A stretch of DNA of 64,000 nucleotides from Rhizobium sp. 16-488-2b (GCF_017741815.1 NZ_JAGHMF010000010.1:1-64000), one strand, 5' to 3'; positions 1-9,250 are shown, counted from the first letter of the stretch. Numbers and translations: made by a program. The notes: generated from the sequence alone by a model not told the origin.

Positions 1-119
1 ATATCCTCGAAACCGGAAACGACAGCTTCCGCTTCAAAAACAGCTCGGCCCATGAGCCCAAAACGACAAAGGAGAAACGGAGGAACTTGACTACCACGAC
101 CGACACGAACGATACCTAA
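1..119 (+). CDS. istB: IstB-like ATP-binding transposition helper, C-terminal end only
   Basis: Reading from base 3, the frame gives [17 protein letters not shown] and then a basic tail, ending at TAA 117-119. This aligns almost residue for residue with the C-terminus of the complete IstB at 61897-62709 ([18 protein letters not shown]), with a divergent last 20 residues. IstB is the AAA+ helper that works with the IstA transposase during IS21 insertion. Only about 38 codons are inside the window, so nothing can be said on whether the element is intact. Confidence 0.85.
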   Translation, partial: ILETGNDSFRFKNSSAHEPKTTKEKRRNLTTTTDTNDT

Positions 120-173
120 AGGCGGGTCACTTCTCGGCGCAAATCCCGGGTCAGCTCTCAGCGCAAATCAACA
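1..173 (+). mobile_element. Right (istB) end of an IS21-family element, continuing left of the window
   Basis: The segment holds the last codons of istB followed by a terminal end typical of IS21 elements. Two 22-bp repeats, at 124-145 and 148-169 (GGGTCA..TCTC.GCGCAAATC), form the multiple transposase-binding repeat, and the element ends in ...AATCAACA with the terminal CA at 172-173. The reverse complement of this end closely resembles the end at 61842-61891 of the second element in this window, but the bases differ throughout, so these are related isoforms rather than identical copies. At 174 the sequence changes directly into an open RND transporter reading frame, which marks the insertion point. 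The other end and the target duplication lie outside the window. Confidence 0.85.
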
Positions 174-2289
174 CGTTCTCATATTCCTGCAGTCGTGGAG
201 GACCGCGATCGTGCCGATCGTCGCGATCCCGGTTTCGCTTATCGGTACTTTCGCCTTCCTTGCGGCATTCGGCATGTCCCTGAACATGCTCACTCTCTTC
301 GGTCTGGTGCTCGCAATCGGTATCGTAGTGGACGACGCGATCGTCGTGGTGGAGAACGTCGAGCGCAATCTGGCGAACGGTATGTCGCCCCGTCGGGCAG
401 CGCACGTGACAATGAATGAAGTGGGCACGGCGGTCATCGCTATCTCGCTCGTTCTTATCGCCGTATTCGTGCCGACAGCCTTTATCCCGGGAATCTCCGG
501 TCAGTTCTACAGACAATTCGCGGTGACGATTTCAATCGCGACCGCGATTTCGGCGCTGAACTCGCTGACCCTGTCTCCGGCCATTGCCGCGATCGTCCTG
601 CGCGCTCACGGTCACTCGGAGACGAAGACGAACCTTCCGGCGAGACTGGGGAAATGGTGTGCCGAGATATTCAATCACTGCTTCAACAAACTCAGCTCCG
701 GCTACTCCGCAATCGTCCGAAGCATCGTCAGCTCGAAAACCGGTCTAAGCTGCGCAGTTGCCGTCTTTGTCGCCCTCCTCGGAGCAACCTGGTTCCTCAA
801 CACTAAGGTGCCGAGCGGCTTTATTCCGATCATGGACCAGGGTTATGCGATCGTGGTCGTCCAGCTTCCGGAAGGCGCATCCCTCGACCGCACCGATGCG
901 GTGATCAAGAAGGCCGGAAATATCGCTAAGGACACACCTGGTGTCGCCAATGCGGTGCAATTCGCAGGTTTCAGCGGTGCAACCTTTACTAACGCGTCAA
1001 ACGCCGGCGTGATTTTCACACCATTCAAGCCGTTCGAGGAGCGGCTCGCGACCGGGGACACGTCCGAAAAGATTATCCGGGCACTTTATAAGAACCTGCA
1101 GAGCGTCGATGAGGCCTTCATTATTGCCATCCCCCCTCCACCGGTTCAGGGCATTGGCAATTCGGGCGGCTTCAAGATGCAAATTATGGATCAGGACAAC
1201 TCGAACATGACCCGCATCCTCGGCCTGGCTCGGCAGATGATGGTCAAAGCGAACCAGACGCCGGGCCTCACCGGGGTCTTCACTACCTTCTCGGAATCGA
1301 GCCCGGAGTATTTTCTGGATATCGACAGAGACAAGGCCCAGTATCTGAACGTTCCGATCCCCAATATCTTCGACGCCCTATCCAGCAATCTGGGCGTCGC
1401 TTACGTCAACGATTTCAACGCATTCGGAAGAGTCTATCAGGTCCGTGCCCAGGCCGATAAACAGTTCCGCCTCGAACGCGACGACATGCTCGATCTCAAG
1501 GTCAAATCCGCGACGGGAGCCCTTGTTCCGTTGGGAACGCTTGCGGACATCAGGGAGACAAGCGGACCAACGCTCGTCCAGCGCTACAACATGTATGTCT
1601 CGGTCCCTCTCCAGGGCAACGCTGCTCAGGGCGTCTCCACCGGCGAGGCGATCGCAAAAATGCAGCAGCTTGCCGCAAAGACGCTACCACCGGGTACGAC
1701 GTACGAGTGGACCGAACTGTCTTACCAGGAAACCCACGCTGGGGGCAGCGCTGTCTACATCTTCGCGCTGTCAGTAGTCTTCGTATTTCTCGCACTGTCC
1801 GCACAATATGAGAGCTGGATCCTGCCGGCGGCAATCATCCTCATCGTTCCGCTGGCGGTGTTGGGTGCGCTCTTCGGGGTCTATCTGAGGGGAATGGACA
1901 ACAACATCCTCACGCAGATCGGCTTCGTGGTTCTGATCGGCCTAGCGGCGAAGAACGCCATTCTGATCGTGGAATTCGCGCGCCAGGCACAGGACGCGGG
2001 AAAGACTGCAGTGGAAGCGGCTATCGAAGCCTGCCATCTGCGTCTGCGCCCAATCCTCATGACGGCACTCGCATTTATCTTCGGCGTTTTGCCACTCGCG
2101 ATCGCCGAGGGGCCGGGAGCCGAAATGCGGCGCTCGCTTGGCACCGCCGTGTTCAGCGGCATGATCGGAGTCACGCTATTCGGCCTGTTCCTGACTCCGG
2201 TGTTTTACGTGCTGCTGCGGTCACGATATGTGCCGGGGAAGCACGTCGAGGACGACTGGGTGCCGGAGACAAAGCAGGCGGCCGAGTAA
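174..2289 (+). pseudogene. HAE1/AcrB-type RND multidrug efflux pump, 5'-truncated by IS21 insertion
   Basis: The frame is open from the IS21 end: codons from 175 read VLIFLQSWRTAIVPIVAIPVS, a typical internal stretch just before TM4 of AcrB-type pumps. About 705 of some 1040 residues remain. The proton-relay aspartates are present in the TM4 signature AIGIVVDDAIVVVENVE, and the TM10 lysine in GLAAKNAILIVEFAR. The N-terminal third (TM1, part of the porter domain) is missing, displaced by the insertion at 173/174. A GTG at 211 could start translation, but the product would lack TM1 and half the pore domain, so I treat it as a broken gene. The periplasmic adaptor gene, normally upstream, is not in the window. 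The frame after the insertion carries no stop or shift, which points to a recent event. Confidence 0.85.
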
Positions 2290-2446
2290 CCCTCTCCGAT
2301 CGAAGCAGCCTCAAGCTGGCAGCCATCCCGTAGCAATCGCAACATCGCCAATCCATATAGACAGATCTGCCGGCGTCTCCGATAGGATGTAACGTCGGCA
2401 GTGCCGCATTCAGCCAGCACTGAAAACAGCAGGAGTAATCAGGACT

Positions 2447-3409
2447 ATGCGCAGCGTGGGTTTCATTCTCGAGGATGGTTTCCAGGTCATGGGACTGGCG
2501 GCGCTGTCAGCGTTCGAATTCGCAAACCAGGAACTGGGTGAAGAGGCCTATAAGCTGACGGTGATGTCTGAAAAGGGCGGAACGGTCAGGTCATCCTTGA
2601 GCATCGGCGTCCAGACCAAGAAGCTGGAAGAGTATCCCGATACATTGATGGTCGTCGGCGAGCTGGTTCCACGTGCGCCCTCACCGGCACTTCGGCAATA
2701 CATCGTCAATGCTGCCACGGAAAGTAGGCGTGTTGCGGGAGTCTGCACTGGAGCCTTCCTCCTGGCCGAAGCGGGCCTGCTTGATGGTCGGCTCGCCACG
2801 ACCCATTGGGCACACGCACGCAATCTGCAGCGGAAGTTCCCACAAATTCATGTCGACGAAGATCGAATCTTCGTTCACGACGAGAACATCTGGACATCAG
2901 CCGGAATGAGTGCCGCCATTGACCTAACTTTGGCGCTCATCGAGGATGACTACGGGGCGGCGCTTTCGAAGACGATTGCGCGCAAACTTGTCGTCTATCA
3001 CAGGAGGCCAGGCGGGCAGTCCCAGTTCTCAGCTCTTCTCGAGCTCGAGCCACGCTCCGACCGCATCCGAAAAGCACTCATCTATGCCAAGGAGCATCTT
3101 CGAAATCCCTTGAGCGTCGAAGAGCTCGCGGATTCCGCCAATCTGAGCCCTCGCCAGTTCAGTCGGCTGTTCCGTGACGAAACGGGACATTCTCCCGCAA
3201 AAGCCGTTGAGCGACTCCGGCTCGAGGCAGCAAAGGCAATGCTCGAGAACGGAAGCCATCCCGTTGAAATCGTGGCACGCGACACAGGTTTCGCTGATCG
3301 GGATCGTATGCGCCGCGCGTTTCTTCGCTCATTCGGTCAGCCGCCTCAAGCCGTTCGTCGCACTCTTAAAATGATCGGAGGCGCTGCGCTCGAGAATGTG
3401 GAGAGCTGA
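2447..3409 (+). CDS. GlxA family transcriptional regulator (DJ-1/PfpI domain plus AraC-type HTH)
   Basis: The protein has 320 residues. Residues 1-180 form a DJ-1/PfpI-like domain with the nucleophile-elbow type sequence AGVCTGAFLLAEAGLL and a following THW. Residues 215-310 are an AraC/XylS double HTH (SVEELADSANLSPRQFSRLFRDE.GHSPAKAVERLRLEAAK). This architecture is that of the GlxA/FtrA family, which usually activates a nearby operon. The ATG is preceded by an AGGAG box. The next gene is a short-chain dehydrogenase on the same strand, whose upstream region carries a dyad (3421-3471) that is a plausible binding site for this regulator. The ligand cannot be told from the sequence. Confidence 0.85.
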   Translation: MRSVGFILEDGFQVMGLAALSAFEFANQELGEEAYKLTVMSEKGGTVRSSLSIGVQTKKLEEYPDTLMVVGELVPRAPSPALRQYIVNAATESRRVAGVCTGAFLLAEAGLLDGRLATTHWAHARNLQRKFPQIHVDEDRIFVHDENIWTSAGMSAAIDLTLALIEDDYGAALSKTIARKLVVYHRRPGGQSQFSALLELEPRSDRIRKALIYAKEHLRNPLSVEELADSANLSPRQFSRLFRDETGHSPAKAVERLRLEAAKAMLENGSHPVEIVARDTGFADRDRMRRAFLRSFGQPPQAVRRTLKMIGGAALENVES

Positions 3410-3420
3410 CGGCCAAATAA

Positions 3421-3471
3421 TGTCCTAAAATGCCGTTTCCTTGACATTTGAGACGATCGCATTTTGGGACA
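3421..3471 (+). promoter_or_regulatory. Inverted repeat with an embedded -35-like TTGACA, upstream of the SDR gene
   Basis: TGTCCTAAAATGC (3421-3433) is mirrored by GCATTTTGGGACA (3459-3471), a 13-bp dyad with one mismatch. A consensus-like TTGACA lies between the arms at 3441-3446. The arm centres are 38 bp apart. The position, between a GlxA/AraC-type regulator and an SDR gene, suggests an operator for that regulator. The -10 box is not clear. Confidence 0.55.
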
Positions 3472-3539
3472 TGATCCTCCAATCGAAACCGAGGCGATGC
3501 GCCTAGAAATACGCGCGTCTCAACGAATAGGAGCGATCC

Positions 3540-4298
3540 ATGAAAACGACAGGTAACACGATCTTCATTACGGGCGGAACTTCCGGCATCGGCCGCGGGC
3601 TGGCGGAAGCCTTCCACAAGCTTGGAAACAAAGTCATCATCGCAGGCCGCCGCAAGGCCTTGCTCGACGAAGTCTCCGCGGCAAACCCAGGGATCGATGG
3701 CGTCGAGCTCGACATCAACGACATCAACGACATCCATCGCGTCGCCAAGAAGCTGATCGCCGAGTATCCCAGGCTGAACGTCTTGGTCAACAACGCGGGC
3801 ATCATGCCGTTCGACGATGCTTCCGGCCTGGTTGACGACGAAGTATCACGTCGCATCATTGACACGAACCTGCTTGGCCCGATCCGTATGACCTCCGCGC
3901 TCGTCGAGCACCTGAAGGCGCAGCCCGAGGCGACGATCATCAATAACACATCGGTGCTCGCATTCGTGCCGCTCGCTTCGAACGCGGTCTATTCAGCGAC
4001 AAAGGCAGCCCTTCATTCATACTCGCTTTCGCAGCGGTTCATGCTTCGCGACACCAATGTAGGGGTCCAGGAAATCGCTCCGCCATGGGTCGATACGGAC
4101 CTGGTCAAAAAGAGCGGCGATCCGCGCGCGATGCCGCTGGATGTTTTCATCGAAAAGACGATGAAGGGTCTCGAGACGGACGCCCCGGAAGTTTACGTCG
4201 AGGAAATTGCGGCCCTTCGTGACAACCCGGGGAACAACGAGCATGCCTTCGTCCATGGATTCAATGAATCCTTGGCGGCGAACCCGATCCCAGTCTAA
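3540..4298 (+). CDS. SDR family NAD(P)-dependent oxidoreductase (DltE-like)
   Basis: This 252-residue classical short-chain dehydrogenase has the cofactor motif TGGTSGIG (11-18), NNAG near 84-87, catalytic Ser138, and Tyr151/Lys155 in YSATK. The opening sequence resembles the DltE-like branch. It would carry out a cytosolic NAD(P)-linked oxidoreduction of an alcohol or ketone; the substrate is unknown. It follows a GlxA-type regulator and an upstream dyad, and precedes an MFS exporter on the same strand 66 bp downstream, so the three may form one stress- or xenobiotic-responsive unit. The start at 3540 has a GGAG box (TAGGAGCGATCC) at proper distance. Confidence 0.85.
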   Translation: MKTTGNTIFITGGTSGIGRGLAEAFHKLGNKVIIAGRRKALLDEVSAANPGIDGVELDINDINDIHRVAKKLIAEYPRLNVLVNNAGIMPFDDASGLVDDEVSRRIIDTNLLGPIRMTSALVEHLKAQPEATIINNTSVLAFVPLASNAVYSATKAALHSYSLSQRFMLRDTNVGVQEIAPPWVDTDLVKKSGDPRAMPLDVFIEKTMKGLETDAPEVYVEEIAALRDNPGNNEHAFVHGFNESLAANPIPV

Positions 4299-4364
4299 GC
4301 CTTCAAAATCGCGGCATTGCCTTCCGGTCTACGGCCGGGAGGCAAATTCCGCAGGGAATCCGTC

Positions 4365-5606
4365 ATGTCAAATCGACTGAAATCCAAAGACAACAGGTTG
4401 TCGAGTGACGACGTCGCGCAGAACGCGGAAACGTCGGCACCCTCCCTGGTCCCAGCTTATTTCCTCGCTCTCGGTACCTTTGCCATCGGCACCGAAGGCT
4501 TCATGATCGCGCCTCTTCTACCAACCATCGCCGACGATCTGGGGATGAGTATTTCGACGACCGCCATGCTGGTCGTCGTATTCACGCTCGTGCTGGCCAT
4601 CAGCTCGCCAATCACGACCGTCGCCACCGGACGCATGAACCGCCGGGACACGCTGATCGTGGCAATGATGTTGTTCACTGCTGGCAATCTTGCCGCTGCG
4701 TTCTCTTCTACCTTCAGCACTCTACTCGTAGCGCGCGTCCTGATGGCGGTGGCATCGGGTCTTTACGTCCCAAGCGCCAATGCACTCGCGGGTGCCATCG
4801 CTGGCCCGCATAGACGCGGCCGCGCCTTGGCGATTGTCAGCGGCGGGATGACCATCGCGATTGCACTTGGCCTGCCCCTCGGCGCATTGGTCGGCCATGC
4901 GTTTGGTTGGCGGGCCACGTTTCTGGCTGTCGCGGTTATGGGCCTCATCGCAATTATCGGCATCTTGGCGGGAATACGGCGTCAGGTTGGAAACGGTATG
5001 ACCGTCGCTAGCCTCTCCGAAAGGGTCAGTGTCATTCGCCAGAAGGCGATCCTAGAACTACTCGCCGTGACCCTATTCTGGTCCTTGGGTGCCTATACTG
5101 CCTACCCCTACATTGCGCCCTATCTGAAATCCGAGCTTGGCTTCGGAGTGACTGGCATCGCTGCAACCGTTTCAATGTGGGGAATCGCCGCTGCCGTCGG
5201 AGTAACCACAGGCGGAGCGCTCAACGATCGGTTCGGCTCGCGCAAGGTAGCTACGGCTTCGCTGGTCCTTCTGGCACTGTCCTTCCTTGCGCTTGCCGCA
5301 TTGACGGGCCTGACGCCAACAGCTGCATTGGTTCCGACCCTCGTTGCGATCGCCGTGTGGGGCTTCAGCGTCTGGTCCTTCTTCCCGGCGCAAATGGCGC
5401 GTCTCATCCAGGCCTCGTCGCCGTCCCAGGCATCGGTATCTCTCTCATTGAATACCTCGACGATGTATTTGGGTTTCTCTATCGGAAGCGCTATCGGAGC
5501 GGCCATCGTTGGTGCCGGCGACATCTGGCTCATCGGAGTGGCAGCAGGTGCAGCTGAAATGATCGCGCTGCTTCTCGACCGGCGCTTCAAACGCCAAGGG
5601 GTTTGA
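4365..5606 (+). CDS. MFS transporter, DHA1-type drug/sugar efflux permease
   Basis: The protein has about 413 residues and roughly 12 hydrophobic segments. It shows the MFS loop 2-3 pattern TGRMNRRDTL and the antiporter-type motif GLPLGALVGHAFGWRATFLAVA at the end of TM5, both usual in the DHA1 (AraJ/YdhP/Bcr) branch. I place the start at the ATG of 4365, 16 codons inside the longest open frame, because it has an AGGGAA box and the upstream codons look non-coding. It probably exports a small hydrophobic or sugar-like compound by proton antiport. A perfect hairpin with a T-run follows the stop at 5626-5662. Confidence 0.8.
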   Translation: MSNRLKSKDNRLSSDDVAQNAETSAPSLVPAYFLALGTFAIGTEGFMIAPLLPTIADDLGMSISTTAMLVVVFTLVLAISSPITTVATGRMNRRDTLIVAMMLFTAGNLAAAFSSTFSTLLVARVLMAVASGLYVPSANALAGAIAGPHRRGRALAIVSGGMTIAIALGLPLGALVGHAFGWRATFLAVAVMGLIAIIGILAGIRRQVGNGMTVASLSERVSVIRQKAILELLAVTLFWSLGAYTAYPYIAPYLKSELGFGVTGIAATVSMWGIAAAVGVTTGGALNDRFGSRKVATASLVLLALSFLALAALTGLTPTAALVPTLVAIAVWGFSVWSFFPAQMARLIQASSPSQASVSLSLNTSTMYLGFSIGSAIGAAIVGAGDIWLIGVAAGAAEMIALLLDRRFKRQGV

Positions 5607-5625
5607 GCACAAACAACCCTTGAAT

Positions 5626-5662
5626 GCTCGGCGGCGATGTCGAACATCGCCGCCGAGCTTTT
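5626..5662 (+). terminator. Rho-independent terminator of the MFS gene
   Basis: GCTCGGCGGCGATG (5626-5639) pairs perfectly with CATCGCCGCCGAGC (5645-5658) around a TCGAA loop and is followed by TTTT. It lies 20 bp after the MFS stop and just before the end of the convergent GST gene. The T-run serves the plus strand. Confidence 0.85.
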
Positions 5663-5675
5663 CGTCATTCGCGTA

Positions 5676-6308
5676 TTACGGCATCGGATCGGGATCGTCG
5701 ATAACAACGAGCCCGCGCCCCTCTGCGTTCAGTGCATCCCGTACCGACTGCCTCTCAGATACAAGTCTGAGCAAACTCCTCACTCGCGGATACTCATCGG
5801 TCGCTATACCGAAGTGCCTTGCCCAGCTCCCAATCACAAAGAGATACGCATCGGCGGCCGTGAAGGTTTCCCCGGTCAGGAACGGGCCTTTGAGGCTCTC
5901 GTTAAGGAACCCGAGGCGGCTACGGATACGCTGCAAGACGAGCGTCCGCATTTCGTCGTCGATCGGCCAGAACATTGGGACGAAGCTCTTGTGCAGTTCC
6001 GCCGCCACGTAGCTCTGCCACTCCATGACACGGTAGCGCTGCATGGTGCCCGGTTCCGGCATGAGGTCACGACGCCCAGCAAGATCACAGAGGTACTGAG
6101 CGATCACGAGGTTCTCGGTCAGCATCTCGCCGTTGTCTAGTTCTAGTAGCGGTACCATTCCTCGCTGGGCGACCGTCCAGTAGTCGGAACCATCCGCGCG
6201 AACTTTGGCAGTGACATTGATCACCTCGAGGTCGAAAGGTAGACGCGTCTCGCGCAAAAGGATGTGGACGGAGAGCGAGCTTGCCCCGGGATGCGTGTAA
6301 AGTTTCAT
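5676..6308 (-). CDS. Glutathione S-transferase family protein
   Basis: The protein has 210 residues. The N-terminal thioredoxin-like domain (1-80) begins MKLYTHPGASSLSVHILLRE, with the Ser of the GxSS segment at the usual catalytic position of bacterial beta-class-like GSTs. The Pro of GMVPLL and the ENLVIAQYL stretch mark the glutathione-binding site. Residues 90-205 form the all-helical C-terminal domain. It would conjugate glutathione to electrophiles or act as a peroxidase. It stands alone: the gene upstream on this strand ends 330 bp away. A 10-bp palindrome CTCAATTGAG (6317-6326) lies just before the start codon. Confidence 0.85.
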   Translation of the reverse strand: MKLYTHPGASSLSVHILLRETRLPFDLEVINVTAKVRADGSDYWTVAQRGMVPLLELDNGEMLTENLVIAQYLCDLAGRRDLMPEPGTMQRYRVMEWQSYVAAELHKSFVPMFWPIDDEMRTLVLQRIRSRLGFLNESLKGPFLTGETFTAADAYLFVIGSWARHFGIATDEYPRVRSLLRLVSERQSVRDALNAEGRGLVVIDDPDPMP

Positions 6309-6638
6309 TGGATGATCTCAATTGAGGTGAGAGGTTAGACAACGGTATCCGGCGTGGAATTTACGCCGGCCGATTTTGCCGATGGAAGTATGAGGCTTCC
6401 CACCTTCCACGATGGTCGTCGGCGACTTCCAGCCGTGCTGCCGACCGAAAGAGACTGTACCCTACGACCTGCGAGCGCCGCTGTGTGTCGACCATGTCGT
6501 CTTGCGCCGAGACGGTACCACTCGCGTTTAGCCAGTTGTAGGTACCAATTTATGTGACTGATAGCGGACGGTTTTCGTTTGAGCCCAGAGACGTCGCGCC
6601 ATCACAGTTGAGCCAACGCCGTCTCTCAGCTCCTGTTG
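6309..6638. other. Intergenic stretch without a supported gene
   Basis: These 330 bases hold the GST promoter region, with a palindrome at 6317-6326 and a small hairpin at 6349-6369 (CCGGCGT, 7-base loop, ACGCCGG). A 67-codon plus-strand frame is present but shows no recognisable features or ribosome binding site. I see no RNA gene here. Confidence 0.5.
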
Positions 6639-8789
6639 CTAGCTCAGAGCCGCCTCCGCGAGTGGCAGCGAACGGATGCGTTTTCCGGATGCCGCAAAGA
6701 TGGCGTTCGCGAGCGCACCTGCGGCAGCAGCCGTTGCGGCCTCACCCACGCCGCCCGGGGTCTCCTGGCTCTTGATGTGATAGATTTCGATCTTGGGGAT
6801 CTCGTTGATACGGAGCGCACGGTACATATCGAAATTGGTCTGGTCGACGGCCCCGTCGGTGAAGGTGACCTGATTGTACATGGCGCTGCTCAGCCCGAAA
6901 ATCACACCTCCCTGCATCTGGGCTTCTACGGTATCGGGGTTGATAGTGATACCACAATCGACCGCGATGACCGATCGAAGAAGCTTCACTTCCTTTTTCG
7001 TTATCTCGATATCGAGGATATGTGCGAGATAGCTTCCGAACGCCACCTGAAGGGAGACCCCCCGGCCTCTTCCGGCTGGAAGCTTTTCGCCCCAGCCCGC
7101 CCTCTCCGCCGCCTCGTTCAGGACCGCTAGCGCGCGCGGGTTTTTGGTCAGCATCCTGCGTCTGAATTCGACGGGATCCTGCATTATCGCCGCGGCCATT
7201 TCATCCACAAAGCTTTCAACTACGAAAAGATTGTGCGACGGGCCAACTCCACGCCACCAGCTCGTATTGACGCCGTCGGGTTCATTGCGGACATAATCCA
7301 CGAAAACCGCGTCCTCGTCGTAGGGCGTCTCCGAGGCGCACTCGATGGCATCCGGATCGACGCCCTTGATGAAAGCCGCAGGCGCATAGCGTGCAAAGAT
7401 CGAGGATCCCGTCACACGGTGCGTCCGCCCGATGAGACGACCATCCTTGTCCAGTCCGGCCGCGACCCTGTCATAATAATAGGGGCGATAGTAATCGTGC
7501 GTCATGTCCTGTTCTCGGGTCCAGACGAGCTTTACCGGATACCGGATATCCTTGAGAAGCCGGGCGGCAAGTTCGATCGAATCCACATCAAGGCGACGTC
7601 CGAACGCCCCGCCGATCAGCTGGTTGTTCACAACTACACTCTCTTGCGGCAGCCCGGTTGCTTCCGCGACGGCCTTCTGTGCGCGGACTGGAACTTGCGT
7701 GCCGACCCACATCTCTGCCTTGTGGTCCTGAATGTGAAGCGTGCAATTGAGCGGTTCCAGCGGCGAATGGGAGAGAAAGGGCGACTCATAGACAGCTGAA
7801 AGCTTCACCGCCGCATTCGAGACCACCGAGGCGGCATCCTTGTCGTTGCGGATGATCACCCCCTGTTGCTGCGATGCCTGTGCCAGCTTCTGGACGATCG
7901 AATTGAGGCTCATCGATCCATTGGGTCCAGCCTCCCACTCGATCTCAAGTGCATCGACGCCTGTCTTGGCGGCCCACATATGATCGCCGATTACGGCCAC
8001 AGCATCCTGCAGCTTGACGATGTCGCGGACCCCTTTCACGGATCGAGCCGCATTTTCATTCATCTTCAAGATGCGCCCTCCGACCACCGGGCTGATGGCC
8101 AGGGTCGCAAATTTCATATCGGGAATGACGATATCTATCCCGTAGATGGCGCTGCCATTAATCTTATGTGGGGTATCGAGGCGCTTGGCGCGGGTGCCGA
8201 TCACCCTGAATTCAGAGGGCTCCTTCAGCACAACGTTTTCGGGAACTGGCAACGCCGCAGCTTTGGGCGCGGCCTCGAGGTAGGTCATGGATCGTCCGGT
8301 GGCATCGTGATGGACCACACCTAGCTCGACGCGACATTCTAAGGCCGGCACCGACCATTCGGAAGCGGCGGCCTGAATCAGCATCATCCGGGCGGCCGCC
8401 CCAGCTTGCCTCAAGCGCATCCAGTCGGCCCTCGTCGACGTGGAACCACCAGTCGACTGGTCAAAGAGAAGCGGATCGAGATATTTCGAGAGGTCCGGAG
8501 GTGCGGGTTGGAGCTTGACCTGATCAAGTCCAACCTCGAGTTCTTCGGCCATCAGCATGGCGCTGGACGTGAAGATGCCCTGACCGACCTCGTGATGAGC
8601 CATGATCAGAGTGACGCCGTCACTATCGATTCTGATGAATGCATTCGGGAAGAACGACTTCTGGATTTCCTGACCGGCGGCGACCTCGCCTCTCCCAAGG
8701 CGTGGCAGTTGGACCGAAAGCACCAATCCCCCCGTCGCCAATACCGTGCCCTTCAAGAAATTTCGTCGCGAGTGCAAGTTATTGATCAT
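6639..8789 (-). CDS. Xanthine dehydrogenase family molybdopterin-binding subunit (IorB-like), Tat-exported
   Basis: This 716-residue large subunit belongs to the isoquinoline 1-oxidoreductase/aldehyde dehydrogenase group. The N-terminus carries a twin-arginine signal (SRRNFLKGTVLATGG), which points to a periplasmic location. The molybdopterin region includes GGAFGRR near the middle, and the conserved catalytic Glu lies in the C-terminal GGVGEAATA. Such enzymes hydroxylate N-heterocycles or oxidise aldehydes and need a small [2Fe-2S] partner (IorA type). No such gene lies next to it on either side, so the partner must be elsewhere or has been lost. The product otherwise looks intact and of full family length. 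Confidence 0.8.
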   Translation of the reverse strand: MINNLHSRRNFLKGTVLATGGLVLSVQLPRLGRGEVAAGQEIQKSFFPNAFIRIDSDGVTLIMAHHEVGQGIFTSSAMLMAEELEVGLDQVKLQPAPPDLSKYLDPLLFDQSTGGSTSTRADWMRLRQAGAAARMMLIQAAASEWSVPALECRVELGVVHHDATGRSMTYLEAAPKAAALPVPENVVLKEPSEFRVIGTRAKRLDTPHKINGSAIYGIDIVIPDMKFATLAISPVVGGRILKMNENAARSVKGVRDIVKLQDAVAVIGDHMWAAKTGVDALEIEWEAGPNGSMSLNSIVQKLAQASQQQGVIIRNDKDAASVVSNAAVKLSAVYESPFLSHSPLEPLNCTLHIQDHKAEMWVGTQVPVRAQKAVAEATGLPQESVVVNNQLIGGAFGRRLDVDSIELAARLLKDIRYPVKLVWTREQDMTHDYYRPYYYDRVAAGLDKDGRLIGRTHRVTGSSIFARYAPAAFIKGVDPDAIECASETPYDEDAVFVDYVRNEPDGVNTSWWRGVGPSHNLFVVESFVDEMAAAIMQDPVEFRRRMLTKNPRALAVLNEAAERAGWGEKLPAGRGRGVSLQVAFGSYLAHILDIEITKKEVKLLRSVIAVDCGITINPDTVEAQMQGGVIFGLSSAMYNQVTFTDGAVDQTNFDMYRALRINEIPKIEIYHIKSQETPGGVGEAATAAAAGALANAIFAASGKRIRSLPLAEAALS

Positions 8790-9018
8790 CGCTCTCTTCT
8801 CCGGTCCGGCACCGTGGATCTAACAAGGAAGCCCACATTCCGGACAGATAACATCTGCGAACTTCGATCTGGGAACTTGCGTGCATATGGAATGGGTTTC
8901 TTGGACGATCCAGCAGCAACAGCCAGAACTAAAAAAAAGACGTTCTGATAGGATACAGCTTCTATCGCGGGGCATCGTACAGGGCGCAGTCGTAGGCCCA
9001 GCATATTGAGGTGTATCG
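8790..9018. other. Upstream region of the IorB-like gene, no supported gene
   Basis: This holds the presumed promoter of the IorB-like gene and leads into the DMT transporter fragment. Short frames on both strands show no family features. Together with the pseudogene and the bases up to 9399 it forms a roughly 610-bp stretch without an intact gene. Confidence 0.4.
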
Positions 9019-9250
9019 GCGGCCCGATTTCGCTGCTTGCTTACCGGATCGTTGGGTGGGCGATGACACAGGTGCCGTTGGCCTTTGTTTCAGCGGTTCG
9101 AGAGACAGCATGGTCGTCGCCGTAATGCTTGGTGTGGTTTTCCTAAAGGAGCGCTTCAACGCAGTCCGACATGTGTCAACCAACATCACGCTGATTGGCA
9201 CCGCAGCACTCAGGGTTCCAAGATCAGGTGGTGCAGAGAAAGGCCTCTAA
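9019..9250 (+). pseudogene. DMT/EamA-family permease C-terminal fragment, frameshifted
   Basis: The first frame reads GGPISLLAYRIVGWAMTQVP and then LAFVSAVRET, which is the typical TM8-TM9 region of EamA-domain transporters, before it runs into a stop near 9121. Shifting frame near 9110 continues with VVAVMLGVVFLKERFNAVRH, which is the TM9-TM10 region with the conserved LKERF. The two halves are collinear parts of one EamA domain split by a single-base frameshift. The N-terminal 200 or so residues are missing and no start is visible, so this is a dead remnant. Confidence 0.65.

Noticed and set aside
211..2289. Treating the RND frame from GTG 211 as an intact gene
   Set aside because: Conserved RND residues extend upstream of 211 to the IS21 end, and the protein would lack TM1 and a third of its length.
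6354..6557. 67-codon plus-strand frame between the IorB-like and GST genes
   Set aside because: No ribosome binding site, no hydrophobic or domain pattern, and its composition looks like a chance frame in GC-rich DNA.
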